Shown: piece after piece, positions 6,834 to 15,851 of the stretch | Numbering within the stretch: the stretch's first letter is position 1 | Layout of the letters: every line of letters begins with the position of its first letter | Source: Acidobacteriota bacterium | GTDB lineage: Bacteria > Acidobacteriota > Vicinamibacteria > Vicinamibacterales > UBA8438 | Length of the DNA stretch: 64,000 nt | Reading direction: 5' to 3' | Assembly: GCA_009838525.1 (NCBI GenBank) | Contig: VXRJ01000003.1 | Span: 23,157 to 87,156 of the forward strand | Notes under the pieces: generated by a model | The model's database searches: none | What the model was told of the DNA's origin: nothing | The model's input: only the letters and a program-made list of their open reading frames with translations | Made by a program: the position numbers and the translations under genes

Positions 6834-8870
6834 CTACTCCACGATGATCTGCCCGATCGTCCATGGATGCTCGGTGCAGATGTACTCGTGCTCGCCGGCC
6901 GCATCGAGGACCACGGAACCGGAAGCCCCCGGGCCGATAGGACCGGTGGTCCACGAGCCGTCGCGCGCCGAGAGGGTGTGGCTCAGCCCGGTCGGATTCG
7001 TCCAGGTCACCTCGGTTCCCGCGGCGACGGACGCCCGCGTCGGAGTCAATCCGTAGTCGTCGTGCCACTCGTCGTTGCGCCCGGTGTTCTGGTTGCTCTG
7101 GGTGATCACGCGCTTGAGCTCGATAGTGTCGGTTTCGGCGACCGGCCCCTCGAACGGCAGCACCGTCGGCGGCGGCTCCGGCGCCGGCCGCGGCGGAACC
7201 GTCCCGCCGAGCTTGAAGCCCCAGACGAGGCGTCCCATGGTCAACGCCACGTACTGCTCGCCGTCGATCGCGTAGGTCACCACTGGCCCGCCCCCGAAGC
7301 CGTTCGAGCCAAAAAGGCCGATCTGGCCGGTCTGGAACTGCCACAGCACCTCGCCCGTCCGCTGATCGAAGGCGCCGAGGTTGCCGTCCGCTTCGGTGTG
7401 GAACATCAGGCCGCTCGCCGTAGTCAGGGCGCCGCTGCTGTTGCAGTCCGACCAGGGCACCTCGTGCTGCCAGACAATCTTGTTGGTCCGGCTGTCGAGC
7501 GCCACGTGGAGGCCGTGCTGCTTCAGGCCGGGCGCCCGGACGGTGGTGCCGGTGAAGAACCAACCGTTCTCGGGGCGCTTGATCCAGCGAGGATAGACGC
7601 ATGCCATGCCGTAGAAGTACCCGGTGACCGGGCTGTAGGACATCGGTGCGAACCGCATCGTCATGTAGGGAATGAACTTGTTCGGCAGATCGGGACCGAT
7701 CGGGTCGTAGTAGCAGCCGGCCTCGAACCCCGGCGGAATCATGTCCGGGTCGACGCAGTCGGAGCCGACCTTGTCGGCGCCGACCGGGAAGGGTTGCGTC
7801 GGCGAGGTCCGCAGGAACTCGTTCTGCGGCACGGGCCGTTCTTCGATCTCGAACACCGGTTCGCCGGTCTCGGCATCGAACGCGAAGAGATACCCGTCGG
7901 TACGCATCGCGGCCAGCGCCTTCCGGGTCTCCCCGTCCACCTCGGTGTCGTAGACGATGAGCGGCGTCGCCAGGTCGTGCTCCCAGAGTTCGTGGTGCAC
8001 GAGCTGCTGGTGCCAGCGGTATTCACCCGTATGGAGGTCGAGCGCCACCACCGACGAGGTGAACAGGTTGTTGCCCGGCCGCAGCTCGCCGCCCCACATC
8101 GGGACCGCATTGCCGGTGCCGACGAAGAACAGGCCGAGGTCGACGTCGACGGTCGGCGTCATCCAGACGCCGCCGCCGCCGAATCGCCATACGTCGCTGT
8201 CTACCGGCCACGTTTCCGAGCCGAGGGCGCCCGGCTCGGGAATCACGTCGAAGAGCCACCGCCGCTCCCCGGTGCGGGCGTCCACCGCCACGATCCGCCC
8301 GCGCAGATAGCTGTCGCCGTTCGCCATGCCGGTTATCACCAGCCCCTCGGCGTAGGTTGACGGGGAGGAAATCCACTGGCCGAACTGGCCCTCCACGCCC
8401 ACCAGGTGCTCCCAGACCTGCTCGCCGGTCCGCTGATCGAGCGCGATTAGGCGCGAGTCGCTGAGCCCCGCGAAGACCAGCCCGGATCCCAGGGCCACGC
8501 CCTTGTTCATCCGGCCAACCGGTGCGAGCACTCGCCACTGTTCCTCGCCGGTGGCGGCGTCGAGGGCTCGGATGCTGCTTCCGGTGTTCAGGAACAACAG
8601 CCCGTTGCGCACCACGACGGTGGAGCGGGACACTTCGCCTCCGCCCAGCTCGGTGACCCAGGCCCCGCCGAGCTGCTCGACGTTGTCAGGGGTGATCTGC
8701 GTCAGCGACGAATGCCGAGTCTGGCCGAAGTGGCCGCCCGCGAGCGGCCATTCGTCGCCCGGGTAGCCGCCCCAGTCTTCGTTCTGGGCGTCCGCGGCGC
8801 CCGTCAGGAGGAACGGCAGCAGACAAAGGGAAACGGCCGGAACGCGGATGCGACGAAGGAAGTCAGCCAT
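6834..8870 (-). CDS. PQQ-dependent dehydrogenase fused to a C-terminal cupredoxin
   Basis: This 678-residue periplasmic protein has a Sec signal peptide ending ADAQ. The body is a quinoprotein beta-propeller with repeated PQQ-type blades (ALDAATGEEQW, ALDQRTGEQVW, AVDARTGERRW, AFDQRTGEVLW). The last 80 residues are a plastocyanin-like domain with Cu ligands in LSHTLS (His) and EYICTEHPW (Cys, His). Family members oxidise alcohols or sugars and pass electrons through the copper domain to the respiratory chain. The usual axial Met after the second His is replaced by Thr-Ile. No heme c motif and no vicinal Cys-Cys pair is present. The substrate is not predictable. Confidence 0.88.
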   Translation of the reverse strand: MADFLRRIRVPAVSLCLLPFLLTGAADAQNEDWGGYPGDEWPLAGGHFGQTRHSSLTQITPDNVEQLGGAWVTELGGGEVSRSTVVVRNGLLFLNTGSSIRALDAATGEEQWRVLAPVGRMNKGVALGSGLVFAGLSDSRLIALDQRTGEQVWEHLVGVEGQFGQWISSPSTYAEGLVITGMANGDSYLRGRIVAVDARTGERRWLFDVIPEPGALGSETWPVDSDVWRFGGGGVWMTPTVDVDLGLFFVGTGNAVPMWGGELRPGNNLFTSSVVALDLHTGEYRWHQQLVHHELWEHDLATPLIVYDTEVDGETRKALAAMRTDGYLFAFDAETGEPVFEIEERPVPQNEFLRTSPTQPFPVGADKVGSDCVDPDMIPPGFEAGCYYDPIGPDLPNKFIPYMTMRFAPMSYSPVTGYFYGMACVYPRWIKRPENGWFFTGTTVRAPGLKQHGLHVALDSRTNKIVWQHEVPWSDCNSSGALTTASGLMFHTEADGNLGAFDQRTGEVLWQFQTGQIGLFGSNGFGGGPVVTYAIDGEQYVALTMGRLVWGFKLGGTVPPRPAPEPPPTVLPFEGPVAETDTIELKRVITQSNQNTGRNDEWHDDYGLTPTRASVAAGTEVTWTNPTGLSHTLSARDGSWTTGPIGPGASGSVVLDAAGEHEYICTEHPWTIGQIIVE

Positions 8871-8904
8871 GCCGCGAGCTTAGCAAACCCGGGAACCCGT
8901 AGCG

Positions 8905-10914
8905 TCACTGATCGTCGGCCCGGTACCAGATGGGCGAGGTCCAGGCGCGCTCCTGGATCCTCCACGGCAGGTCGGGATTGGAACACGCCGCCGGACGCTC
9001 CTCGGCGGGCAGCGCGGCGCACTGATAGCCGTTCCAGCGGCAGCTTGGATTCTCCACCACCCGGGCGTAGTAGACGGCGGAACGGGACGGATCGAAATCG
9101 GGATCCGTCCAGACCGTGCACAACGACGCCGCGCCCTCCCCACTCAGCGCGCAGGTTTCCCGAGAGACGCCGGCGCCGTTGTCCGGATCGCCGGCTACGT
9201 CGTAGATCGCTTCGTGAAACCGTCCGTCATCCCCCACCCAGCCCTTGATGATCTGGATACGCTGAAGCGGGGTCCCCGGACGTTCCGGCGTGCCCGGATC
9301 GGCGAGGGCGGTCACGAACAGGCGGGGCGCGCCGGAGCCTTCGCGGGCCGGCAGCACGCTTCCCATCGGCACGCCGGTCTCGTACGCCTCGGCGATCATG
9401 TCGTTGCTGGAACAGAGATCCGGCAGGTCCCAGCCGCCGAAGAGCCGCGCCTGGATCCGGACGCCGCTCGTGCCGAACGTCTCCTTCCGCTGCATCGCGT
9501 CGAACAGCGAGTCGCGCGAGTTTTCCTCGGCCCAGACGCCGATCAGCCCACCGGGATTCCGGAGCGGGTGCGGGGCGTAGGCCTGGGTCGTGAGCCGCTT
9601 CTCCAGGTCCGAGTCGACGTTCGAGTTGTGACCCTGGTAGTCGTACTCGTCCGTGTCGCCCGGCAGGCCGTTGTGTCCGTCGGTGCTGGCAATCAGACCA
9701 AGCTGGATCGGGTTGATCCCGAGGCGTTCTTCCTGGGCGATGCCTTCGATGAGCGCATAGCGCACGAAGTCGAGGCGCGACTGGCACCCCTCGCCGCGGA
9801 GGCCGCCCTCACCCGTGCCGTCCTCGCAGTCGGGGGGGCGCTGGCCGTCGATGTAGCGGACCTTCTCGAAGTCGCACAGCTCGTCCTCGCCGCCGACCAC
9901 GTCCCACATGCCCCGCCGGCACTCGGACTCGCCCTTGGCCTGCATCATCTCCACCAGCGGCTCCATCTCGCTGCGCAGCGCGGCGCGCTCCCGCTGTTCG
10001 TCGATGGGCAACCCGCCCCAGTCCAGGGTGAACATCTGGCCGTTGGAGATGTTGGGATTGTGGGGAATGGTGAGCGCCTCGCAGCCGGTGCCGGTGTCGT
10101 TGCAGCGCGCCTTCAACCGGGTCCACAGGTCGCGGGGCTGGTCCGCGTCAATCCAGGAGATCGGCAGTTCCGGTCCGATCTCGTTGCGGAGAATGACGTT
10201 GCGGTGCACCTTGGAACGGCCCGGCGCGCGAGTGTACTCCCAGGCGTGGAACGTCGTGAACGAGCAGTCGCTGGAGCGGTCGTAGTAGCGCTCGGCCGCC
10301 TCGCGGGTCGCCTCCCACGCGGTGAGGAGGCCGTCGCGGCAGTCCCGGCCGTCGTCGCCGCAGACCACCGGGCCCCGTCCGGCAAGCCGGTCCGCCTGCC
10401 AGGCTGCGCGTTCCTCCGGTGTGCCGCCCGGTCGCAGGCCGCGGCAGGCGGCCGAGTCGTAGACGGGGGAAGACGGGTTGGTGCAGACCGCGACCTCGCC
10501 CAGCCATTCGGAATGATCCGTGACCGCGGCGAAATCGAGGGGGCGGACAAGCCGCGCGGCCCGCGCCGGCCGGCCGTCGGCGTCAAGCGGACTGAGGCCG
10601 ATCTCCTCCCCGCGGGCGAACCGGTAGGCGTCGTCGGGCGTCTGGAATCCACCGCGTCCGAGGGCGTCGAGGGAAAAGGCGGTGTGGGTGTGCAGGTCGC
10701 CGAAGAACGCCTGCCGGAGCGGATCGTGATGGGTGCACGGCTCCCGCGTGACCAGGTCGGCCGGCTGCGCGGGGGCGCTCGGCGGGTTCCACTCCTGCAC
10801 GACGCGGCCTGGCGCGGGCGCCGCAGGCGACGGCGTCTCCCCCGCGGGCTCCTCCGCCGCTCCGCAGGCGAGCATCGTCGGGATCAACAAACACGCCGTC
10901 AGCCGTGCTGTCAT
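8905..10914 (-). CDS. DUF3604 lipoprotein (PHP-like metal site)
   Basis: This 669-residue protein has a lipoprotein signal (lipobox around Cys17, MLAC) and a Pro/Ala-rich linker, then a DUF3604 domain. It begins FFGDLHTHTAFS at about residues 71-81, which resembles the PHP phosphoesterase metal motif HxH. A further site is AAVTDHSEWLGE. DUF3604 is common in Acidobacteriota and marine bacteria and its reaction is unknown. The gene is full length. It lies between the quinoprotein (34 bp further downstream) and the PPIase gene (34 bp upstream) on the same strand. Confidence 0.87.
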   Translation of the reverse strand: MTARLTACLLIPTMLACGAAEEPAGETPSPAAPAPGRVVQEWNPPSAPAQPADLVTREPCTHHDPLRQAFFGDLHTHTAFSLDALGRGGFQTPDDAYRFARGEEIGLSPLDADGRPARAARLVRPLDFAAVTDHSEWLGEVAVCTNPSSPVYDSAACRGLRPGGTPEERAAWQADRLAGRGPVVCGDDGRDCRDGLLTAWEATREAAERYYDRSSDCSFTTFHAWEYTRAPGRSKVHRNVILRNEIGPELPISWIDADQPRDLWTRLKARCNDTGTGCEALTIPHNPNISNGQMFTLDWGGLPIDEQRERAALRSEMEPLVEMMQAKGESECRRGMWDVVGGEDELCDFEKVRYIDGQRPPDCEDGTGEGGLRGEGCQSRLDFVRYALIEGIAQEERLGINPIQLGLIASTDGHNGLPGDTDEYDYQGHNSNVDSDLEKRLTTQAYAPHPLRNPGGLIGVWAEENSRDSLFDAMQRKETFGTSGVRIQARLFGGWDLPDLCSSNDMIAEAYETGVPMGSVLPAREGSGAPRLFVTALADPGTPERPGTPLQRIQIIKGWVGDDGRFHEAIYDVAGDPDNGAGVSRETCALSGEGAASLCTVWTDPDFDPSRSAVYYARVVENPSCRWNGYQCAALPAEERPAACSNPDLPWRIQERAWTSPIWYRADDQ

Positions 10915-10948
10915 GCGAGACTCCCCACGCGTCCGGGACGCGTCTGTT

Positions 10949-11782
10949 TCACTTCAGTCGCTCGCTGCTTCCCGCAGGTAGCCGCACCTCGTAGCTCTCG
11001 CGCAGTTCCTCGTAGCCCGCCAGGCTTCGCTCGCGGCGGCGCTCCTGTCGCAGATCCGCGACGACGCGGTCGCGCAGCTCGGCAAGCGCCGGCGCGCGGG
11101 CAGCGGTTCGGCCGTTCACGCGCACCAGATGCACGCCGTAGGTCGATACCACCGGACCCTTCCAGTCGCCGGTGGGCAGGTCGGCTACGGCTTGCGCGAA
11201 GTCCGTTCCGAAAAGCCCGGCGATCTCCTGATCCGAGCGCTCGACGTACGACCGGGCCAGCATGAAGGGATCGCCCAACCGTTCCCAGCCATCATTCCCG
11301 TCGGCGCGCACCGGGTCGAGCAGGGCCCGGGCGTCGCGCGCCGCGTCGGTCCGGCGATCGCCCGAGAGGAAGACGTGATCGAAGCTCGTCCGCGCCGGCC
11401 TCCGGTAGCGTTCGGACTCTCGCGCGAAGTACTCCGCGATCTCCTCCTCGGTCGGCGCCACCGCGTCGCCGGCGTCCTCCAGCAGGAACGTGAGCTTCTG
11501 GGCGAGGCGGCGGCGCACGATGGCGTCGTCCCGGCCGAGCCCCAGCCGTTGCGCCTCGCGGTAGAGGATCTCCTCGTCGACCGCTTCGTCCACCAGCCCC
11601 TGCAACTCCTCCGGGTTCGGCGCCCTGCCCCACTGCGCCATCCAGCGCACGCGAAGCTGCTCCACCTGATCCGCGGTCACCTCGACGACCGGGCGCTCGT
11701 CCGCGCGGTCGCCCAACCAGTAATCGACGGCGAACACTGCCGCCCCCAGCAGCAGGAAGGTCAGCAGCAGGGGATCACGCAC
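10949..11782 (-). CDS. Membrane-anchored parvulin-type peptidyl-prolyl isomerase
   Basis: This 277-residue protein has an N-terminal anchor (residues 4-22). A SurA/PpiC-type chaperone helix bundle follows (DEEILYREAQRLGL, AQKLTFLLED). The PpiC-like domain includes FARESERYRRPARTSFDHVF and the terminal strand YGVHLVRVNGR. Family members help fold outer-membrane or secreted proteins in the periplasm. The domain is shorter than standard parvulins. It overlaps the upstream FAD oxidoreductase gene by 8 bp and starts at GTG 11782. Confidence 0.82.
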   Translation of the reverse strand: MRDPLLLTFLLLGAAVFAVDYWLGDRADERPVVEVTADQVEQLRVRWMAQWGRAPNPEELQGLVDEAVDEEILYREAQRLGLGRDDAIVRRRLAQKLTFLLEDAGDAVAPTEEEIAEYFARESERYRRPARTSFDHVFLSGDRRTDAARDARALLDPVRADGNDGWERLGDPFMLARSYVERSDQEIAGLFGTDFAQAVADLPTGDWKGPVVSTYGVHLVRVNGRTAARAPALAELRDRVVADLRQERRRERSLAGYEELRESYEVRLPAGSSERLK

Positions 11783-13079
11783 CGGATTCGAACTCCTCGT
11801 CCTTCAGGCGGAAGCCGTCCGCCAGCTCGGGTTCGCGATCGTCATCGAGCACACGGTGCGCGATGTAGTCCCCGAGCACCGGCCCGAACTTGAAGGCCTC
11901 GGCCGATCCGCCGCCGGCCAGCCAGACGTTGTCCAGATCCGGGTGGACATCGATGATGAAGTTCCGATCGACGCTGCTCTCGTAGTGGCAGGCCCGGGTC
12001 TCGTTGATGGGCGCACCCACCAGATCCGGAAAGTGCCGCGTCAGGATCTCCCGCGGGCGGTCGTGATACTCGGGGGCGATCCAGCGATCCGAGAAGTCCG
12101 GATCCTCCGGCGGGCGGCCGCCGGTGCGCACGCGGAATCCCCGGTGGTCGGGCGGCAGGGCCGGCCAGCCGGTGCACCCCGGCACGCCGTAGCTCGGCAT
12201 GTAGGGATACGAGAAACGGGTATCGGCCGATGGGACCGCGAAGTAGAAGACGTGACCCATGGCGATGCGGACCCGCTGCCCCATCAGCCCCGGCAGGACC
12301 TTGGGGAACCAGGGGCCGCAGGCGAGGACGACTGTCCCCGCCGACAGGCGCTCGCCCGAGGCGAGTTGCAGCGAGCCGAGCGACCGCCCGTTCCGCGCGC
12401 CGAACTCGGCACGGTCTATCCTGATCGTCCCGCCTTCGTCCTCGAACACGCGGGCCACCGACTCTATCGCGCGTCGCGCCCGAACCACGCCGGCGCCCGG
12501 TTCGTAGAGGGCGACACCGAGATTCTCGAACCGGATCCACGGCCAGCGGTAGGCGACCTCGTCCGGCGCAAGCACTTCGTAAGGGGTGCCGAGCGCGTCC
12601 CAATGTTCGCGGGTCTCCGTGAAGTACTGGTTGGTCTCCTCACGCAGAATCAGGTCCCCGGTCCTGAAGAAGAGGCGCGGCAGCAGCCGCGCGCGGTGGT
12701 CCTCGTCCCAGGCGAGCCAGCCCTCGATGGCCCTCTGCGCCCAACCCGTCCACTGCCGCCCGTGGGGCCGGTCGCCGTACGACGTACGGACCCCGCGGGT
12801 CTCGCCACCCGAGGTCTGCCGGGAATTCCCCGCGCCGTAGGCGTCGACCACCGTGACGCGGGCGCCGAGACGCTGCAGGTAGAGCGCCGTCCACATGCCG
12901 AACGTTCCCGCGCCGACCACCACCACGTCGGGCGACGCCTGCCCATGAACCGCGTGGGCCCGCCCGGAGGCGCCTGCGGCCAACGTGGCGCCAGCGCCCA
13001 GGAGCTGCAGGAAACGGCGCCGACCGACGCGTGCGACGGATTCCGGCTGGCGAACCGGAGTGCGGGTTGGGTTGCTCAA
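11775..13079 (-). CDS. Tat-exported FAD-dependent oxidoreductase (DAO / sarcosine-oxidase-like)
   Basis: This 434-residue protein has a twin-arginine signal (RVGRRRFLQLLGAG) and then the Rossmann motif VVVGAGTFGMWTALYLQ for FAD. The C-terminal segment NVWLAGGGSAEAFKFGP closes the FAD site. It belongs to the DAO superfamily, nearest in feel to sarcosine / N-methyl amino acid oxidases. The SxxTSGGETRGVRTSY stretch resembles the flavin attachment region of that group, but no covalent Cys is evident. Start: the TTG at 13079 has AAGGAAG upstream. Another TTG at 13103 would add 8 residues. The gene diverges from the ADOP permease. Confidence 0.85.
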   Translation of the reverse strand: MSNPTRTPVRQPESVARVGRRRFLQLLGAGATLAAGASGRAHAVHGQASPDVVVVGAGTFGMWTALYLQRLGARVTVVDAYGAGNSRQTSGGETRGVRTSYGDRPHGRQWTGWAQRAIEGWLAWDEDHRARLLPRLFFRTGDLILREETNQYFTETREHWDALGTPYEVLAPDEVAYRWPWIRFENLGVALYEPGAGVVRARRAIESVARVFEDEGGTIRIDRAEFGARNGRSLGSLQLASGERLSAGTVVLACGPWFPKVLPGLMGQRVRIAMGHVFYFAVPSADTRFSYPYMPSYGVPGCTGWPALPPDHRGFRVRTGGRPPEDPDFSDRWIAPEYHDRPREILTRHFPDLVGAPINETRACHYESSVDRNFIIDVHPDLDNVWLAGGGSAEAFKFGPVLGDYIAHRVLDDDREPELADGFRLKDEEFESGA

Positions 13080-13159
13080 CGCGTCTTCCTTTCGGCTGAA
13101 CAATGAAGAACCGCCACGCGCTCTGGCCGGCCATCATAGCGCACCGGGTCTGTCGTGCC

Positions 13160-15739
13160 ATGATGGAGAGAATGCTCCGAGACCTCCGCCAGGCGGTGCG
13201 CGCGCTCCTCGGCCAACGCGGCTTTACCCTGACCGCGTTGGCAACCCTTGCCCTGGGCATTGGCGCGAACGTGGCGATGTTCGGCATCGTCTACGCCATG
13301 CTGCTCCGGCCGCTGCCCTATCCGGATTCCGACGCGATCGTGCGTATCGGCGAAATGGTCGGCCCGGCGGCCCGAGCGTCGCTGTTTCTGAGCAATGCGA
13401 CGATGCCGCGGATCCAGGAGGAAGCCGATTCGTTCGAACAGGTCGCCGGCTATCGAGCGACGGAGATGCAGTTGGCAGGTTCGGACGGCGCGACTGCGAC
13501 GCGCCTCCGCGGCGCGGAGGTCTCGCCGTCGATGTTCCCGCTGTTGCGAACGCGGCCCCACCTCGGCCGGTTCTTCATCGCGGATGAAGCTTGGGAGGGC
13601 GAGGATCAGGTCGTCGTGCTGAGCTACGGCGCCTGGGCCCGACGATTCGGGTCGGATCCGGGCATCGTAGGGGCCGTCCTCGACCTCAACGGCAACCCGC
13701 ACACAGTCGTCGGAGTCACCGCGGAGGACTTCTATTTTCCCACCCCGGAGACCGAGGCCTGGACACCATTCGTGATAACGCCCTTTACGTCGCCGGCGCC
13801 GCCGGAGCCGGGCGAAGAGGCGCAGGGTGCCGTAGTCGTTTTCTTCAACGCACTGGGGCGTCTCCGCGCCGGCGTCTCGCCGCAGCAGGCCGCCACCGAG
13901 GTTCGCACGATTCTGCAACAGGGGAGCACTCCGTTCTTGCGAGCCCTTGCCAGGACCGGCACCAGCCAGGGAGGTTCAGGCGCGGGAGACACGCCGGAGA
14001 TCGACGCGGTGGTGATTCCGTTGCGGGAGGACCTGGTGGCCGAGTACCGGCCGGCGCTCCTGGCGCTTACGGCGGCGACCGCGCTCGTCTTGCTCATCGC
14101 CTGCATCAACGTCGCGGGGCTGCTGCTTGCGCGAGGAGTGACACGGCAGCGGGCGCTGGCGGTCTGCGCGGCGCTCGGGGCGGGTCGCGGCCGCATGGTT
14201 CGGCAGGTCCTGACCGAGAGTATCGTGCTCAGCCTCAGCGGCGGGGCGATCGGACTGGCCGTGGCAACCGCCGTGTTGCGGGCTGTGCCGGCGCTGGTGC
14301 CAGGCGACATCGCGCGCCTCGACGAGGCGGGCGTGGACGACGTGGTGCTGGCGTTCACGCTCGGGTTGTCGGTGCTGGTGGGCTTGGTGTTCGGCGCCGT
14401 GCCGGCCTTCCAGTGGTCGCGCGTGCCACTGTTGCGGACACTGAACGAAGGAAGCCTGCAGTCGACCGGCGGTTTCCGGCTGCTGCGAGCCGGCCGGACC
14501 CGCGCCGCGCTGGCAACCGCGCAGGTGGCCTTGGCCCTGGTCTTGCTGGTCGGGGCCGGACTGCTGCTGCGCAGCTTCGTGGAGCTGGTGACGGTCGACC
14601 GGGGCTACGACCCCGCCAACGTCGTCACCGCCCTGACCTGGAACCCGGACCTGCGTCTTGAGTCCGGCGCGGTCGATGCGGAACGGATGGAGCTGATCAG
14701 GTCCGGAGGCCAGAGCTTCGCCGAGCCGCTGCTCGACGCGGCGGACCGGTTAACGGCTCTGCCGGGGGTGGAGGCAGTCGGCCTCTCGACCGGACTGCCG
14801 CTGGTCAACAATGCCTCCGGGTTTGCGAGCGTGCATGTCGAAGGCCGCCCGCCGGCGAGCGATCCGGCGGAAATGCCCTTTGCGTCAGTCCGGGTGGCGA
14901 GCCCCGGTTATTTCGACGCGTTGCGGCTACGCCTGCGTAGCGGACGCTTCTATACCCGTCGCGACAGGGCGGGCAGCCCGCAGGTCTGCGTGGTCAACGA
15001 GACGTTCGCTCGTGAGGTCTTTCGCGGTGAGCCCGCGGTTGGGCAACGGATCCGGTTCGGTCACGCCGAGGCGGGGGGCGAGCCGTGGGAAGTGGTCGGG
15101 GTGGTGGCGGACATGCGGTACGAGGGTATCGCGGTCACCCCGTCGCCGGCCGAGGTGTTCGTCCCCACCTACCAGATGGCGGGTGTGCCTACTGTCTTCC
15201 TCCACCAGTTCGTTGCCGTGCGGACGACCGGTGACCCGCTGCCCGCGGTCCCGTTCCTTCGCGAAGCGGTGGCCGAGGCACACCCGAGCGCGACCATCGA
15301 CAACGTCTCGACCCTGGCCGCGCGGCTGTCCGCCGCAGTCGCTCAGCCCCGCTTCTATGCCAGCATCGTCGGCTTCTTCGCGGCGCTCGCGCTTTTCCTC
15401 GCTGCATTCGGCTTGTACGGCCTGCTCAGCTATGTCGTAGCCCAGCGGCGGCGGGAGATCGGTGTCCGGATGGCGCTCGGGGCGCAGCGCGGCAGCATCG
15501 TGGCGCTGGTGGTCCGTCAGGGGGCGATGCTCATTGCGGCCGGGGCCGTCGCCGGCCTGCTCGCGGCGGCCGCTTCGAGCCGCGTGCTGGAGGGCTTCCT
15601 GTACGGGGTCAGCACGGGCGACCGCCTGACATTCGCCGTAGCGCCGCTCGTGCTGGTGGCCGTCGCGCTCGTCGCCTGCTGGCTTCCGGCCCGGCGGGCG
15701 ACGCGCATCGAGCCCATGAACGTCCTCCGCGTGGAGTAG
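13160..15739 (+). CDS. ADOP-type ABC transporter permease (MacB/FtsX-like)
   Basis: This roughly 859-residue protein consists of two tandem permease units, the 'Acidobacterial duplicated orphan permease' layout. Each unit has one N-terminal membrane helix (FTLTALATLALGIGANVAMF; later TAQVALALVLLVGAGLLL), a large periplasmic MacB_PCD domain, and three membrane helices of the FtsX type (ALTAATALVLLIACINVAGL; IVGFFAALALFLAAFGLYGL). No ATPase is adjacent, as is usual for these orphans. The real start is uncertain: ATG at 13160, 13163 or 13172 all fit. The one at 13172 begins LRDLRQAVRALL, the typical family N-terminus. Confidence 0.88.
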   Translation: MMERMLRDLRQAVRALLGQRGFTLTALATLALGIGANVAMFGIVYAMLLRPLPYPDSDAIVRIGEMVGPAARASLFLSNATMPRIQEEADSFEQVAGYRATEMQLAGSDGATATRLRGAEVSPSMFPLLRTRPHLGRFFIADEAWEGEDQVVVLSYGAWARRFGSDPGIVGAVLDLNGNPHTVVGVTAEDFYFPTPETEAWTPFVITPFTSPAPPEPGEEAQGAVVVFFNALGRLRAGVSPQQAATEVRTILQQGSTPFLRALARTGTSQGGSGAGDTPEIDAVVIPLREDLVAEYRPALLALTAATALVLLIACINVAGLLLARGVTRQRALAVCAALGAGRGRMVRQVLTESIVLSLSGGAIGLAVATAVLRAVPALVPGDIARLDEAGVDDVVLAFTLGLSVLVGLVFGAVPAFQWSRVPLLRTLNEGSLQSTGGFRLLRAGRTRAALATAQVALALVLLVGAGLLLRSFVELVTVDRGYDPANVVTALTWNPDLRLESGAVDAERMELIRSGGQSFAEPLLDAADRLTALPGVEAVGLSTGLPLVNNASGFASVHVEGRPPASDPAEMPFASVRVASPGYFDALRLRLRSGRFYTRRDRAGSPQVCVVNETFAREVFRGEPAVGQRIRFGHAEAGGEPWEVVGVVADMRYEGIAVTPSPAEVFVPTYQMAGVPTVFLHQFVAVRTTGDPLPAVPFLREAVAEAHPSATIDNVSTLAARLSAAVAQPRFYASIVGFFAALALFLAAFGLYGLLSYVVAQRRREIGVRMALGAQRGSIVALVVRQGAMLIAAGAVAGLLAAAASSRVLEGFLYGVSTGDRLTFAVAPLVLVAVALVACWLPARRATRIEPMNVLRVE

Positions 15740-15768
15740 GAGCCCGTAGCAGACCGAAACAATCCCCC

Positions 15769-15801
15769 TTGACGTATCGTCTGAACTCTTGACGTAATCG
15801 T
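15769..15801 (+). repeat. Two TTGACGTA direct repeats upstream of the tricorn gene
   Basis: TTGACGTATCGT at 15769-15780 and TTGACGTAATCGT at 15789-15801 start exactly 20 bp apart, two helical turns. They lie 51-83 bp before the ATG of the protease gene. They could be a binding site for a dimeric regulator or overlapping -35 elements. No convincing -10 box follows. Confidence 0.45.
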
Positions 15802-15851
15802 TCAAGGCACGGGATCCGCATGGTCGAGTCCCTCGTGACCCAGGAGGCAAG

